A program made the translations under genes and the position numbers. Of a DNA stretch of 64,000 nt, positions 45,275 to 57,776 are shown piece by piece (the stretch's first letter is position 1; each line of letters opens with the position of its first letter). The notes under the pieces were generated by a model. That model was not told the DNA's origin and searched no databases. It saw nothing but the letters and a program-made list of their open reading frames with translations. Source of the DNA: Cylindrotheca closterium (taxonomy: Eukaryota > Bacillariophyta > Bacillariophyceae > Bacillariales > Bacillariaceae); contig CAKOGP040002447.1 in NCBI GenBank assembly GCA_933822405.4, positions 48,301 through 112,300 on the forward strand, in the 5' to 3' direction.

Positions 45275-47095
45275 TCAACATTTGGTGGTCGGTGGTCGAC
45301 GATTGTTTCGAAAGTGTTTGGATATCTTGTTGCGTGCAAATTCATCAGGGACCTCTTCCCACTTGCTGCTATCCCCATCCGTTTGTTTTAGGAATCGTCC
45401 TCCCTGTTTCTGAATCTCCTGAACCACGGAATCGGCCAATTGCGTCTTTCGTGCCTTGCTGGCCTTGTCATATTCAGTCGACAGCTCTCCAACCAATTGA
45501 CGAACTCGTTTATTCCCCTCATTGTTTCGTTTTCTACCAAACAAAACATCATTCTCTGATGGTTGGTCTGGCGATCTATTTGCTGCTTGCTTCGATCCAA
45601 AGAATTGACTCGATATACCGGCACCTTCTCCATTCGACGCCACCGGACCATTGGTCACTCTCGGTCGACGATTGTTTCGAAATGCTTGAGCAACTTTGCT
45701 ACAGGCATCCTCTGCTGACAACTCTACCCAATGCTCGGGTTCGCCAACCCCAAGGTTCAGAAATCGCCCACCACTAATTCGTATTTGTTGCATGACTTGT
45801 TCTACCAAATCTCGCTTTTGCTCCTTGGTACCCGAATCATATTGGTTGGCATGGTTTCGTACCAATATTCGTAATTGACGATTTCCGCCATTGCTATTCC
45901 TTCTTCCCCCAAACAAGACATCTGCTGGGTATGGTTCAATTGGTAAGCCTGGTAGATTCTCGCAGCCATCCGATGCTGCCATTGCTTCCCGCCATTCGCA
46001 TTCCTTGTACCATCGCATGTGATAGTCATGCGCCACAAAGGCAGCATCGGATCGTGGAGGTAAGGCTTCCGGAGGGATGCCAAAGGCTTTCAGGCCGTAT
46101 TGGCATTCGATGTCACTTCCCATGTGGAGTCTGAATCGGGCCCTTAGATGTGATGGCACTATTCTGAGACAGGCACTGACTAATAAATATTGCAGAGGGT
46201 CATCCGAACAGAGATGGAGTCCCGCAAAATGGATGGGCAACGCCATGGATAGCTTGGTCTGATTTACGAACCCTTTCCCCCTACTCGTATCCCTGAAACG
46301 ACCAAGTGTGTAGGATACCACCACCACACCTTTGAGCTGTGCCCGTTCGTCACGATGCAAAACATTCATGAAAAAGTAAAAGCGTGCCTTCAGGTCGCTT
46401 TCAAGTTTGCTGACATCTAATAACCCAGGCAAACCTAATAAAATCGTTCTTCCAGCACTATCGTAGCAAGGAAGCTGCCGTAAGCTCCCCGTTTGTAAGA
46501 TGGTCTTGTCATCCTCATCCAAATCTTGCAAGGTAATTTCTTTTGTGAGTTTCTCTGCTCCAAACAATCGTTTCTTCATTTCGAAATAGGATAATATCTG
46601 CTGAGCCGACTCCTTAGGTTTGTACCGATTCCCTCTTAAGAACATGAGTTGAAACTTGTAATCATGGACATAGTCCCAGTCCATCGTCTCGGCTGTTTGA
46701 TACGCACTTCCTTTGGTAGAGAGTTCCTTAAGGTAGGTTTGCATGTCCTGAATCCATGCTGATATTTGCTCTGAATCTTCAGGTTTAGTGTTCACTACAC
46801 CGTGCAATTCCTCTTGATACTTTTGTCGGTCTCCAAAGCTAAGCTCCGCCATGGAAGAAGCAAGAAAGGAATCTATTTCTTCTTTGCTTTCGGTCATGTT
46901 TGTGTTTGTGTTATCAGTTTCAGGATGACTATGAGCATTTAGCGTCCGCTGAAATTGAAATCGTGGCGCTGACACTCGTTCATCGCGGTTGGAAAACCCA
47001 GCGACCCAACTTCCACTGAAGCATGACGTATTCCCTCCTGTGTCATCGTCAGTATCCATTGGTGTAGCATTATGTATTTTACTGTCAGGCATCAT
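45275..47095 (-). CDS. CRAL-TRIO-like protein with two DUF6824 domains, copy 4
   Basis: A single exon of 606 residues (start set at 47095, MMPDSKIHN; a frame to 47194 adds 33 residues). The N-terminal half has the family's helices, including LMFLRGNRYKPKESAQQIL and LFGAEKLTKEITLQDLDEDD, and a CRAL-TRIO-like part ending RARFRLHMGSDIE. Two DUF6824 domains follow: the first (~395-480) starts ADVLFGGR and ends VAQAFRNNRRPR; the second (~520-605) starts NDVLFGRK and ends ISKHFRNNRRPP. The two differ in sequence but share GGRFL and the basic NRR tail, so the duplication within the protein is old. Unlike copies 1-3 it has no introns. The role is unknown; the basic tails suggest nucleic-acid or phosphate binding (inference). 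Confidence 0.85.
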   Translation of the reverse strand: MMPDSKIHNATPMDTDDDTGGNTSCFSGSWVAGFSNRDERVSAPRFQFQRTLNAHSHPETDNTNTNMTESKEEIDSFLASSMAELSFGDRQKYQEELHGVVNTKPEDSEQISAWIQDMQTYLKELSTKGSAYQTAETMDWDYVHDYKFQLMFLRGNRYKPKESAQQILSYFEMKKRLFGAEKLTKEITLQDLDEDDKTILQTGSLRQLPCYDSAGRTILLGLPGLLDVSKLESDLKARFYFFMNVLHRDERAQLKGVVVVSYTLGRFRDTSRGKGFVNQTKLSMALPIHFAGLHLCSDDPLQYLLVSACLRIVPSHLRARFRLHMGSDIECQYGLKAFGIPPEALPPRSDAAFVAHDYHMRWYKECEWREAMAASDGCENLPGLPIEPYPADVLFGGRRNSNGGNRQLRILVRNHANQYDSGTKEQKRDLVEQVMQQIRISGGRFLNLGVGEPEHWVELSAEDACSKVAQAFRNNRRPRVTNGPVASNGEGAGISSQFFGSKQAANRSPDQPSENDVLFGRKRNNEGNKRVRQLVGELSTEYDKASKARKTQLADSVVQEIQKQGGRFLKQTDGDSSKWEEVPDEFARNKISKHFRNNRRPPTTKC

Positions 47096-47633
47096 TGGGT
47101 GTGTATATGCTTTGGGGATTGTGAAGCATATATAGTAATACAGTTGCATACAAGTTCGAAAAAATAATTGAATACGACCTGCTTGCTGGAACACTGCGCG
47201 GTACCGGTATTGAAGAAATGCAACGTAGCTTGTAAATAGGCCCCAACCGCGTATTATATTGTGTTATATATTTGGGAGCAAGAGATACTGGCGGAAGCCA
47301 CGATCGCGTGTCGGTTCGCACATTTATTTACATAGGAAAAATCTCAACCCTTTCCAAAATTCTGTAGCTTGCGAGGAGGTAGTGATCACCGTTAAATAAA
47401 GTGCGAACAGTAAAAAAATGATATAACAGGGGGAAGTTCGACATAATATGGAAACTGCTCAGGATCGCAAATTAATGCTCGAACGAGTCAAATGATTCTG
47501 ACGTATGCGCGGCGCGGGTCAATTTTTTGTCTTGATGGATGCGCAATGCCATCAACACACTGCGAACGTGTGCTGTAGATTCAAATTCAATTACTCAAAT
47601 TACTCAATCAAGCAATCATTCAGCTCTCAGAAG
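47096..47633. other. Divergent intergenic region
   Basis: About 540 bp between DUF6824 copy 4 (-) and the oxidoreductase (+), with no other gene. It has a GGTACCGGTA palindrome near 47200. Confidence 0.4.
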
Positions 47634-48746
47634 ATGACAAAAGTATCAGTAGTTTTGGTTGGATGCGGATGCCCACTACGCAGTATGGGATGGTATCATG
47701 CCATGCAACTCTTGGATGCTGGCCGTATCCAGAACGCTTCTCTCACATACGTGGTCGAACCATGGTACTTTGCACCCGCTGCTGAGGGGACTCCTGGACA
47801 CTCGGACTTTCATGAATGGGCCAAGAAAACAAAAGAATCCCATGGTGTCGAGTTCTTTCATACTGTCGAGGAAGTGCCTACTGCACCAGCAGCAGATGAT
47901 GGAAGTGTCCGATTGGCAATCATTAGCGCCCGAACAGCCGACAATCCAAAATTGTTGGACCAATGCCTAAAGCTCGGGTGCAAAGCAATCTACTTGGAGA
48001 AACCTGGAGCTCCTACTGTATCCGAATTGGAGGCAATGAAGTCCAGGGCGGACGAGGCTGGAGTCAAGGTATTCATGGGATTCAACAAGAATGTCAGTTC
48101 CTATCTGACCTTCTCCCGAGAATTGGTAAACAAGACGGCGGAAAAGTGCGACGTTACCTTTCTGCACAATAACAATTATGCCAACACTGAGGCTGAACTT
48201 GCCGAGTGCTTTGAGCGCAATGCCGAAGGAATGCTCAAGAATATGGCCATTCACGAGCTGGCAATCCTTGTCACCTATTATGGTGTCACGGTGGATACCA
48301 TCGACAAAGTAGAAGCCGACAAGGAATTCTCAAGTTGCAAAACGCTAAAGGGCCCAGCATCTGGAAAGGACTTTACAGACTTTGATAAACTCAAATTCAA
48401 GATTGTCACAAAGAGTGGCGTTGAAGTGAATGTGGCCGCCGATCGTTGTGGTGGTGACGACAGTGTTGGAATTGTCAACAAGGCTGATTCAGGAGAAGAG
48501 TTGGCACGATTTACAATGCCCGATGAGGCCACGGTGGCTAACACGGATGCGTTAAAGGCCAAGTACGGAGACGCCATGCCTTACTTTTTTGCACAGGATC
48601 CTGATTACTTGAAGTTGAAACAGCTAGTGGTCCAAAACTGCATCGATGGGACGCCGGCAGAAGGAGTTGCCGACATTGAAACGGCTGTGGAAACTCTCAA
48701 GGTAGCAGAATACTTGACGCCCATACTGACCAAACAGCTACAATAA
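47634..48746 (+). CDS. Gfo/Idh/MocA-family NAD(P)-dependent oxidoreductase
   Basis: A 370-residue protein (start set at 47634, MTKVSVVLVG; upstream in-frame sequence lacks a targeting signal). The N-terminus VSVVLVGCGCPLRSMGWYH is the Rossmann dinucleotide-binding start. At about residue 121, YLEKPGAP is the family's EKP motif, whose Lys helps catalysis and cofactor binding. The C-terminal half is the beta-sheet substrate domain, with NMAIHELAILVTYYG containing the conserved His. Members reduce or oxidise sugars, inositols and related compounds; the substrate here cannot be told from the sequence. Length is usual for the family (330-400). It is probably cytosolic, as no leader is present. Confidence 0.8.
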   Translation: MTKVSVVLVGCGCPLRSMGWYHAMQLLDAGRIQNASLTYVVEPWYFAPAAEGTPGHSDFHEWAKKTKESHGVEFFHTVEEVPTAPAADDGSVRLAIISARTADNPKLLDQCLKLGCKAIYLEKPGAPTVSELEAMKSRADEAGVKVFMGFNKNVSSYLTFSRELVNKTAEKCDVTFLHNNNYANTEAELAECFERNAEGMLKNMAIHELAILVTYYGVTVDTIDKVEADKEFSSCKTLKGPASGKDFTDFDKLKFKIVTKSGVEVNVAADRCGGDDSVGIVNKADSGEELARFTMPDEATVANTDALKAKYGDAMPYFFAQDPDYLKLKQLVVQNCIDGTPAEGVADIETAVETLKVAEYLTPILTKQLQ

Positions 48747-48903
48747 GAAGAAGACGAGGTGTATGCTTAATATCTTGATAGCGTTCCTAATTATTTCATT
48801 ATCTAATATACTGATCTGACCTGAAATATCTTTTGATGATCACTATTGACTATCAGTATTAGGTCCACCATTCGGATTTTCCATTCATCCTCTTGTAAAC
48901 CAG

Positions 48904-50733
48904 CTATCCAAAAAATGGATAACCCAAAGAGTTCGGATTCGAGGAGCGACGAATTGCGGCACCTAACAGCATTTCTCGTTGCATGGTCATTCTTGTTGCC
49001 ATCATTTGGTCGGACCGTAGTGCCAGCAAATCTTGCACCAACCAGGCGTTGGAGTGATGATGGGAGCCATGAGGCGACAAGAGACTGGCTGGAAGACCAG
49101 CATGATTTCGACCTCCGGGAATACTTCGAGAAAGAAGATCATGTTGGCCTGTACTAGCCGAGCCAATGCCCATTGATAGATGAGGGGCAAATTTGTAGGG
49201 ATACCCGGCCATAGAGGAAGTGGCACAAGGAGCAACAGCTACAGGCAGTGAGGAGCTGCAAGTAGGGGGTGTGGGCTTGGTATTTGTAAGCGTAGGAAGA
49301 CTGTCTGCGGAAAGGACTGGATTCTTCCTTTGCTTCTTGGTGACAGATTCGAGTTCACTACCAAGCGACTTTCGTTTCGTTATTGGGCTCGAAGTTTTGG
49401 TGGGGACTGATACCTTATCGCTTTTCGGGCTGTCTGGACGCGCAGACTTATTGGGTTCACTATGACTAATAATCGTTTCTGGGCCAAGAGTATTCTTGGT
49501 GGCCCATGCGAGTGCCTCGGGAAGACTTTGACATTTCTTTCGGCGGTTCGGTGCATACCAGACTCGTTGCATGGATTTAGTATCCCTTCGAAATAAATAA
49601 AATAAAATAGACGATGGTAAGAAGCAGCATCTCTTGAGGGAATCAATCATGACGCGCAAGATGCCACATGTGACATACCATTCCACGGTCCAACCGTCAC
49701 CCAAACCTTGACACTTGGCGAGTTCCAATGCCTTGCGCTTCTCTTCCTCCGTCAATTGTGACTTTCGTCCCTTCTTCTGAACAGAGCTTTGGCATGTTTC
49801 ACCATGAAAGAGACCATTCTTGAGTGACCAAGTGAGTACCTCGTTGATCGATAGACACTTTTTGTCCTTTTTGGGCGACACAAAAACATTTCGCTTCGCA
49901 GCGTTGTCCCATTCAGTTGTCCAGCCAGGCGGGAGATCCGCTGCAGAACCCTTTTCACACTTCACTAACTGTTTTCGAGTTTTAGTCTCCTTGGCCTCGC
50001 CAGTTGTGTTTTGCTGTCTCAACGCTTCGGCGATGCTACAGCACCTCCTACCACTCACAGGATCGACGAAAACGCGAATGCCTTTTCGATAGTTCCATTC
50101 CACCTTCCATTCATCGGAAAGACCTCTGTTTTTTGCTTCTCTTCTTGCGGAAGCAACTTCTTCCTCAGACATTGCGCTTTGGGCGGAAGGTAGTTGATCC
50201 AAGCGGATCAAGCCTTTCCCCAGAGACCATGCGACTGCCTTGCCAACAGTGTAACACCGTCTGGAACCGCAAGGGCTGATCCAAGCTTTGCAGCCTCTTC
50301 TGTTATCATACTCCAGTCTCCACCCCTCAGGGAGGCCTTTTCGTTTGGCCTCTGCATGAGCAGCGTCTTTTTCCTCCTGTGTCAACTTGCGATGGAGTTT
50401 CTGCGCCAGCTCAGAAGAGATAGACGATGGTTCGGCAATACCAACCTTGATCTGCCAGGCGACAGCTTGAGGCAAGGACCAGCAAGTCTTTACTCCTCCA
50501 GGAGCAATCCATACCTTGGACTTTCTTCTATTGTCCCACTCCACGTGCCATCCATCACAAAGGCCTTCAGCTTTAGCTTGTCTCAAAGCTGCATGCTTTT
50601 GTTCAAGGGTAAGTTTCCGATTAGTCATTGTCAATTTGTTTTGATTTGAGTCCACAGATTTTCTTTGAGCTCTTGTTTTCCTTCCTCTCAAAAAATGATG
50701 CTGGAACTCATGCAGGATTTTCTCTCGCGGCAT
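48904..50733 (-). CDS. Protein with five MBD-like repeats
   Basis: Exons 49679-50733 and 48904-49585 (intron 49586-49678, 93 nt, GT-AG) encode 578 residues. The intron is a multiple of three with no stop, so an unspliced read-through would also be open, but splicing restores a perfect fifth repeat. Five repeats of about 45-55 residues (roughly 50-95, 115-165, 185-235, 255-305, 325-370) share the pattern GL-x-x-GW-x-VEWDNRR-x-x-KVW-I-x-P-x-G-x-x-x-C-x-SL-x-x-AVAW, resembling methyl-CpG-binding (MBD/TAM) domains: GW, a beta-hairpin, then a P-x-G-K-x turn. DNA or chromatin binding is inferred. The C-terminal third is Ser/Pro-rich and disordered. The start may instead be the Met at 50628. Confidence 0.75.
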   Translation of the reverse strand: MPREKILHEFQHHFLRGRKTRAQRKSVDSNQNKLTMTNRKLTLEQKHAALRQAKAEGLCDGWHVEWDNRRKSKVWIAPGGVKTCWSLPQAVAWQIKVGIAEPSSISSELAQKLHRKLTQEEKDAAHAEAKRKGLPEGWRLEYDNRRGCKAWISPCGSRRCYTVGKAVAWSLGKGLIRLDQLPSAQSAMSEEEVASARREAKNRGLSDEWKVEWNYRKGIRVFVDPVSGRRCCSIAEALRQQNTTGEAKETKTRKQLVKCEKGSAADLPPGWTTEWDNAAKRNVFVSPKKDKKCLSINEVLTWSLKNGLFHGETCQSSVQKKGRKSQLTEEEKRKALELAKCQGLGDGWTVEWYVTCGILRVMIDSLKRCCFLPSSILFYLFRRDTKSMQRVWYAPNRRKKCQSLPEALAWATKNTLGPETIISHSEPNKSARPDSPKSDKVSVPTKTSSPITKRKSLGSELESVTKKQRKNPVLSADSLPTLTNTKPTPPTCSSSLPVAVAPCATSSMAGYPYKFAPHLSMGIGSASTGQHDLLSRSIPGGRNHAGLPASLLSPHGSHHHSNAWLVQDLLALRSDQMMATRMTMQREMLLGAAIRRSSNPNSLGYPFFG

Positions 50734-53822
<3,089 letters not shown>

Positions 53823-54149
53823 TAGACTATCTCGTCCTTGTCATGGATTTTTTTGCTAGATCTGATCACGAGTATAACGTGAAGGAAGATGCTCCAATAA
53901 AACTTGACCATTTATATAAAAGATAGACGATATGTAGTAATGACATAGCCTTTTCTACTTTTGTTGGCTGTCTATATTTACTGTTTGCTATTTACTCAAA
54001 AATTGTTTTTTCGTTGCGTGGTCAATCGAAGTCATACCAGATAAGATGGCCGCCCAATATTATATGTTCGACAAAAGACGTCGCTATTATATATACCGCC
54101 CAATTGTTTGTGATTGAACAGCCATTTCATTCACTGAGATTTTCTCTTC
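53823..54149. other. 3' intergenic region between convergent genes
   Basis: About 330 bp with no gene, between the PDS gene (+) and the unknown gene (-) that converge here. TA-rich sequence and likely polyadenylation regions only. Confidence 0.4.
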
Positions 54150-55109
54150 TCATGCTGCTCGACATGCCCGAGATACGTGTCGTTGTTGCGTCTCATTTCT
54201 GACGTTTGCCACAAGTCGGACACCAGCAGCAGCTTCCCACAAGAGCTCTTGCTCCCGTTTCTTGGACACTCCAGTCTTCCATCTCTTAAATCGCCGTTTG
54301 CAGGTCTCCTTTAATAGGAACCAAGCTTCCAAGTCTTGTGATTCGTATGATTCTTGTCGTTCTTGTTGACTTTTCCTGACTTCCTCTACCACGGCTTTCA
54401 TTTCCTCCTCTGTGGTACCACTTTCAATCAACAACGCTTCCCGGACGTTCGCAGGCATGAGGAGTTGCCACCTCTGTTGCTGCATGTGGGACGCTTTAAT
54501 TCGACGAGTTTCAAATTCCTCAAGGTCAAAGGTGCCCACCTCTTGATACTTCCAGTCAATCCCGATTGGCGGTCCCTTCATGGTGCCAGGATGTCTGTGG
54601 TGGTGGATATAGTAGTAGGAAGTGATCATGAAAGGGAAATGGATGAGATGTGCATGGCATGGGACGACCGAGATGTAATTCTCATCCATAATAGAATCTT
54701 GAAACAACAATAATATAACTTACACTTGCAAGCACCTGGAATATTCTCGGATATCAATGGAATGAAAGGAAACTCGTTTCTGCTGCTTGCGATGAGGATG
54801 GTGAGGATGAGGACGTTCATTATTTCTTTGATTATCGTCGTCGTCTTCATCGATCGACAAACTGGCGCTGTCTCGGCTTCGAAGAGAGCCAGAAGGAATG
54901 ATCCCTCCGGTCATGTTCACACGAGACGACCGTCCTCCAGCTTCGGATGAAGAAGAGGAGGACGACGAGGAGTTGCTGTTCAGGGACGATTGTGAGGAGT
55001 AATACTCCTCTTTCTGTTCTTCTTGTGATATTGTCATGTTCAGGACCTGTTCCTGCTGTTGCTCCATTGAATAAAGCATATCTTTGGTGCTGATATGATT
55101 CTTCATCAT
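54150..55109 (-). CDS. Diatom-lineage protein with V-x-F-x-x-V/I-x-IREY motif, unknown function
   Basis: Exons 54724-55109 and 54150-54594 (129-nt GT-AG intron, spliced so that the VHPGTMKGPP junction restores a conserved stretch) encode 276 residues. The N-terminus is polar, with Gln- and Ser-rich runs. The central segment reads RVSFHSIDIREYSRCL, then PG-x-MKGPPIGIDWKY and a helix with DLEEFETRRIK. This pattern (RVSF-x-x-IDIREY ... GPP-x-x-x-DW-x-Y ... EEFE) appears in many diatom proteins and seems to be a lineage-specific domain; I know no biochemical role for it. The C-terminal part is a long charged helix with KRRFKRWKTGVSKKREQELLW. A nuclear or cytosolic protein is likely. A start at 55211 would add 34 residues. 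Confidence 0.7.
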
Positions 55110-55901
55110 GGAAATGTTTGTTGTTTTGTTTTTTATGGGTCGTGTGTTTTTTCTATTTTGTGATGTGCAATCGCTCGTTTGGTACCTCTTGGGCTTGATC
55201 AGAAATATCAATTAGAAGAAAATGAGTACCGGGAGTTTTTATATTTTTGGTGTAAATAAGGGAAAAGCGCTTTCTACTTATGATTGCGAAAGCTGGCTTA
55301 TCGTGGTTTTGAAAAAAGACCAGAAAGCGTCTACCCAACAGATAACATTGTTTAAGAGGTTGGTTGTAACAAATACGTCGAAAAAGACGACGTTGGTCGT
55401 AGGTGATTTCGCAATGGGACGTTTCACGATCTCAGATCACTCAAGATATCGAACACGGACACATCAAATCGAACATACCAACACGGACTCTGAAGTCGGA
55501 CAAAATGGCTGACGGGGATGACGTGTGTTCTTTTTGTGTTCTGGGAATAAATGGCCGACCGAACACCGACATCAAAGAAACAATTCTGAAGATTTCGAAA
55601 GATTTTTTGGCTAGTGTAATTCTTGGTAGCGGCTATGCGAGCTTGTACTGGAACGGTGACGTTTGTGTCACACCCCTGCAAAATCTGCACGGCACAAATA
55701 CTTCAAACGATTTTGTATAAAAGCAGTCGTTTCCTTACATGAGCCATTATAATATTTACTGCATCAGTATAGGACGCAATAGATCATCATCATCATCATC
55801 GACAGAATCAACAACAAGAGAAACATCAGCCAACGAAAACAAGGCTCTAGTGACGACAGAATAAATCACTTTTTCGACAATTCTTAAAGTTTATCAAAAA
55901 T
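55110..55901. other. Divergent intergenic region
   Basis: About 790 bp with no supported gene. It precedes the sterol reductase gene. TCATCATCATCATCATC lies near 55785-55800. Confidence 0.4.
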
Positions 55902-57776
55902 ATGGGAAACGGAGCATCTTACATCACCCTTGCAGAAGCTGCTCCTCACTTCGGTGAAGAAGTCGTCCAGTTGATTGGGAAACAGCAAAATTCCGCCATC
56001 AGCAGTGACGCATTACAGTCGGCTGTGTTTGCTGGAACCACGGCAGCTGCTTTGCTCATTCAAAAACGACATGAAGTATATCACAAACTGTTTTCAGACC
56101 TTCCATTGTACATCTTGACCGAACATCGATCATCAGTGGTAACTGTTTTCGGTCTTCCAGCATCCCTCTTATGGAATAGCTTGATGAATGCCCGATCGCG
56201 ATACATTCACACCTTTTACTCGGCCCCTCATTTGCATGACCAACGTGTGGCCGCCATTCAAGAACAAGTCAAGAATCGACCGGATCCATACGCCCCTATC
56301 TGTACATCAAGACCAGGCTGGCAGTCAATCTCTCCTTCTTACCGAACCTACAAAAAGAAGTGGAATGCCATTGACATGCCGTTGCATGACATCCTCAGCA
56401 TGGATACTTCAGACGAAGGCATGATTGTTCATGTCGAACCATTTGTCAGTATTGGTCAATTGACACATGCCTTAAATCCCAAAGGATTCACTCTGCCAGT
56501 CGTACCGGAAATGGACGATCTGACTGTTGGTGGTTTGATCATGGGGACCGGTATCGAGTCTTCCTCGCACAAGTATGGATTGTTTCATGAAATTATTGTC
56601 GAATTGGAGTTGCTCCTTGGCGACGGAACCGTCGTCGTCGCAACAGCCGACAATGAATATTCAGATCTCTTTCGTGCCGTGCCTTGGTCCTATGGAACCT
56701 TGGGGCTCTTGTTGTCAGCTAAGTTGAAAATTATTCCCTGCAAGAACTATGTCAAGCTGACGTATACTCCTCACCATTCTAAGGATGGATACGTGGAACA
56801 TATGCGTCAACTCTCGGGAGAATATGACACCAAGAAAATTACCAATGGTAACATTAACACTAATGGTCATCACTCCAAGAATGGCCATGACTCGAAGTCA
56901 ACACCCATGTTTGTCGAAGCACTGGCCTATTCTCTCGAGACGGGCGTCGTCATGTCCGGAGAATTCGTCGACGCCAAAGATGTTCCTTTTGGCAAGGCCA
57001 ATCGAATTGGATTTTGGCACAAACCGTGGTTCTACAAACATGTCGAACAAATGCTATGGAAGAAAACGGGATCTATCTGGAGTCGACTATTTGGTCTAAA
57101 TGGCAAGGCAAACGAGAAGGAACCAAGCTATGAACCCGTCGTCGAATACATCCCACTTCGTGACTACTACCATCGTCATACACAATCGCTCTTTTGGGAA
57201 ATGGAAATGTTGATCCCGATTGGTAATCATTTCCTATTCCGATGGCTCTTTGGCTGGCTCATGCCACCCAAAGTGTCCTTCATCAAGTTGTTTCAAACTG
57301 AAATGCTTCGCGATCTCATGGAAAGGACCCACATGGCTCAAGACTTTTTGGTGCCCACACGACAATGGTCTTCCTTCATGGAAGTCTGTGACAAGGAATT
57401 TGACAAGATTTATCCAGTTTGGTTGTGCCTTCATGATCATGCTCCGATGCCTGGATCTCTGTTGAAAGATCCTGCCCAGCCGGACCCAAATCGTTCCAAC
57501 CATGAAATGTACGTTGATGTCGGAATCTATGGTCTTCCCCGCTGTGTCCATGAAAAGCGAGAAGACGAATTCGATATGAAAAAAGCCATGCGGAATGTAC
57601 TACAGGCTTGCGTCGACATGGATGGCTTTCAAATGTTGTATGCCGATGTCTTTTCCACACGGACCGAATTTGAACAAATGTTTGATCACAAGAAATATCG
57701 AAAGTTGAGAAGCAAGTATAATGCTGACACAGGTGCTTTCAAGGAAGTCTATGACAAAATGAGTGTAGTGGTGTAA
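55902..57776 (+). CDS. DHCR24: Delta(24)-sterol reductase (DHCR24/DWF1-type)
   Basis: A single exon of 624 residues. After a short hydrophobic N-terminal region (~40-55), the PCMH-type FAD-binding domain spans about 150-280, with VEPFVSIGQLTHALNPKGF, then LTVGGLIMGTGIESSSHKYG and VELELLLGDGTVV. The C-terminal cap domain has DYYHRHTQSLFWEMEMLIP and FLFRWLFGWLMPPKVSF, both close to known DHCR24/DIMINUTO sequences. The enzyme reduces the delta-24(28/25) double bond of sterol side chains at the ER, using NADPH and FAD. It is about 100 residues longer than the human form; a low-complexity insertion (NGNINTNGHHSKNGHDSK, ~320-340) accounts for part of this. Diatoms make 24-alkyl sterols, so delta24(28) reduction as in plant DWF1 is possible. 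Confidence 0.92.
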   Translation: MGNGASYITLAEAAPHFGEEVVQLIGKQQNSAISSDALQSAVFAGTTAAALLIQKRHEVYHKLFSDLPLYILTEHRSSVVTVFGLPASLLWNSLMNARSRYIHTFYSAPHLHDQRVAAIQEQVKNRPDPYAPICTSRPGWQSISPSYRTYKKKWNAIDMPLHDILSMDTSDEGMIVHVEPFVSIGQLTHALNPKGFTLPVVPEMDDLTVGGLIMGTGIESSSHKYGLFHEIIVELELLLGDGTVVVATADNEYSDLFRAVPWSYGTLGLLLSAKLKIIPCKNYVKLTYTPHHSKDGYVEHMRQLSGEYDTKKITNGNINTNGHHSKNGHDSKSTPMFVEALAYSLETGVVMSGEFVDAKDVPFGKANRIGFWHKPWFYKHVEQMLWKKTGSIWSRLFGLNGKANEKEPSYEPVVEYIPLRDYYHRHTQSLFWEMEMLIPIGNHFLFRWLFGWLMPPKVSFIKLFQTEMLRDLMERTHMAQDFLVPTRQWSSFMEVCDKEFDKIYPVWLCLHDHAPMPGSLLKDPAQPDPNRSNHEMYVDVGIYGLPRCVHEKREDEFDMKKAMRNVLQACVDMDGFQMLYADVFSTRTEFEQMFDHKKYRKLRSKYNADTGAFKEVYDKMSVVV

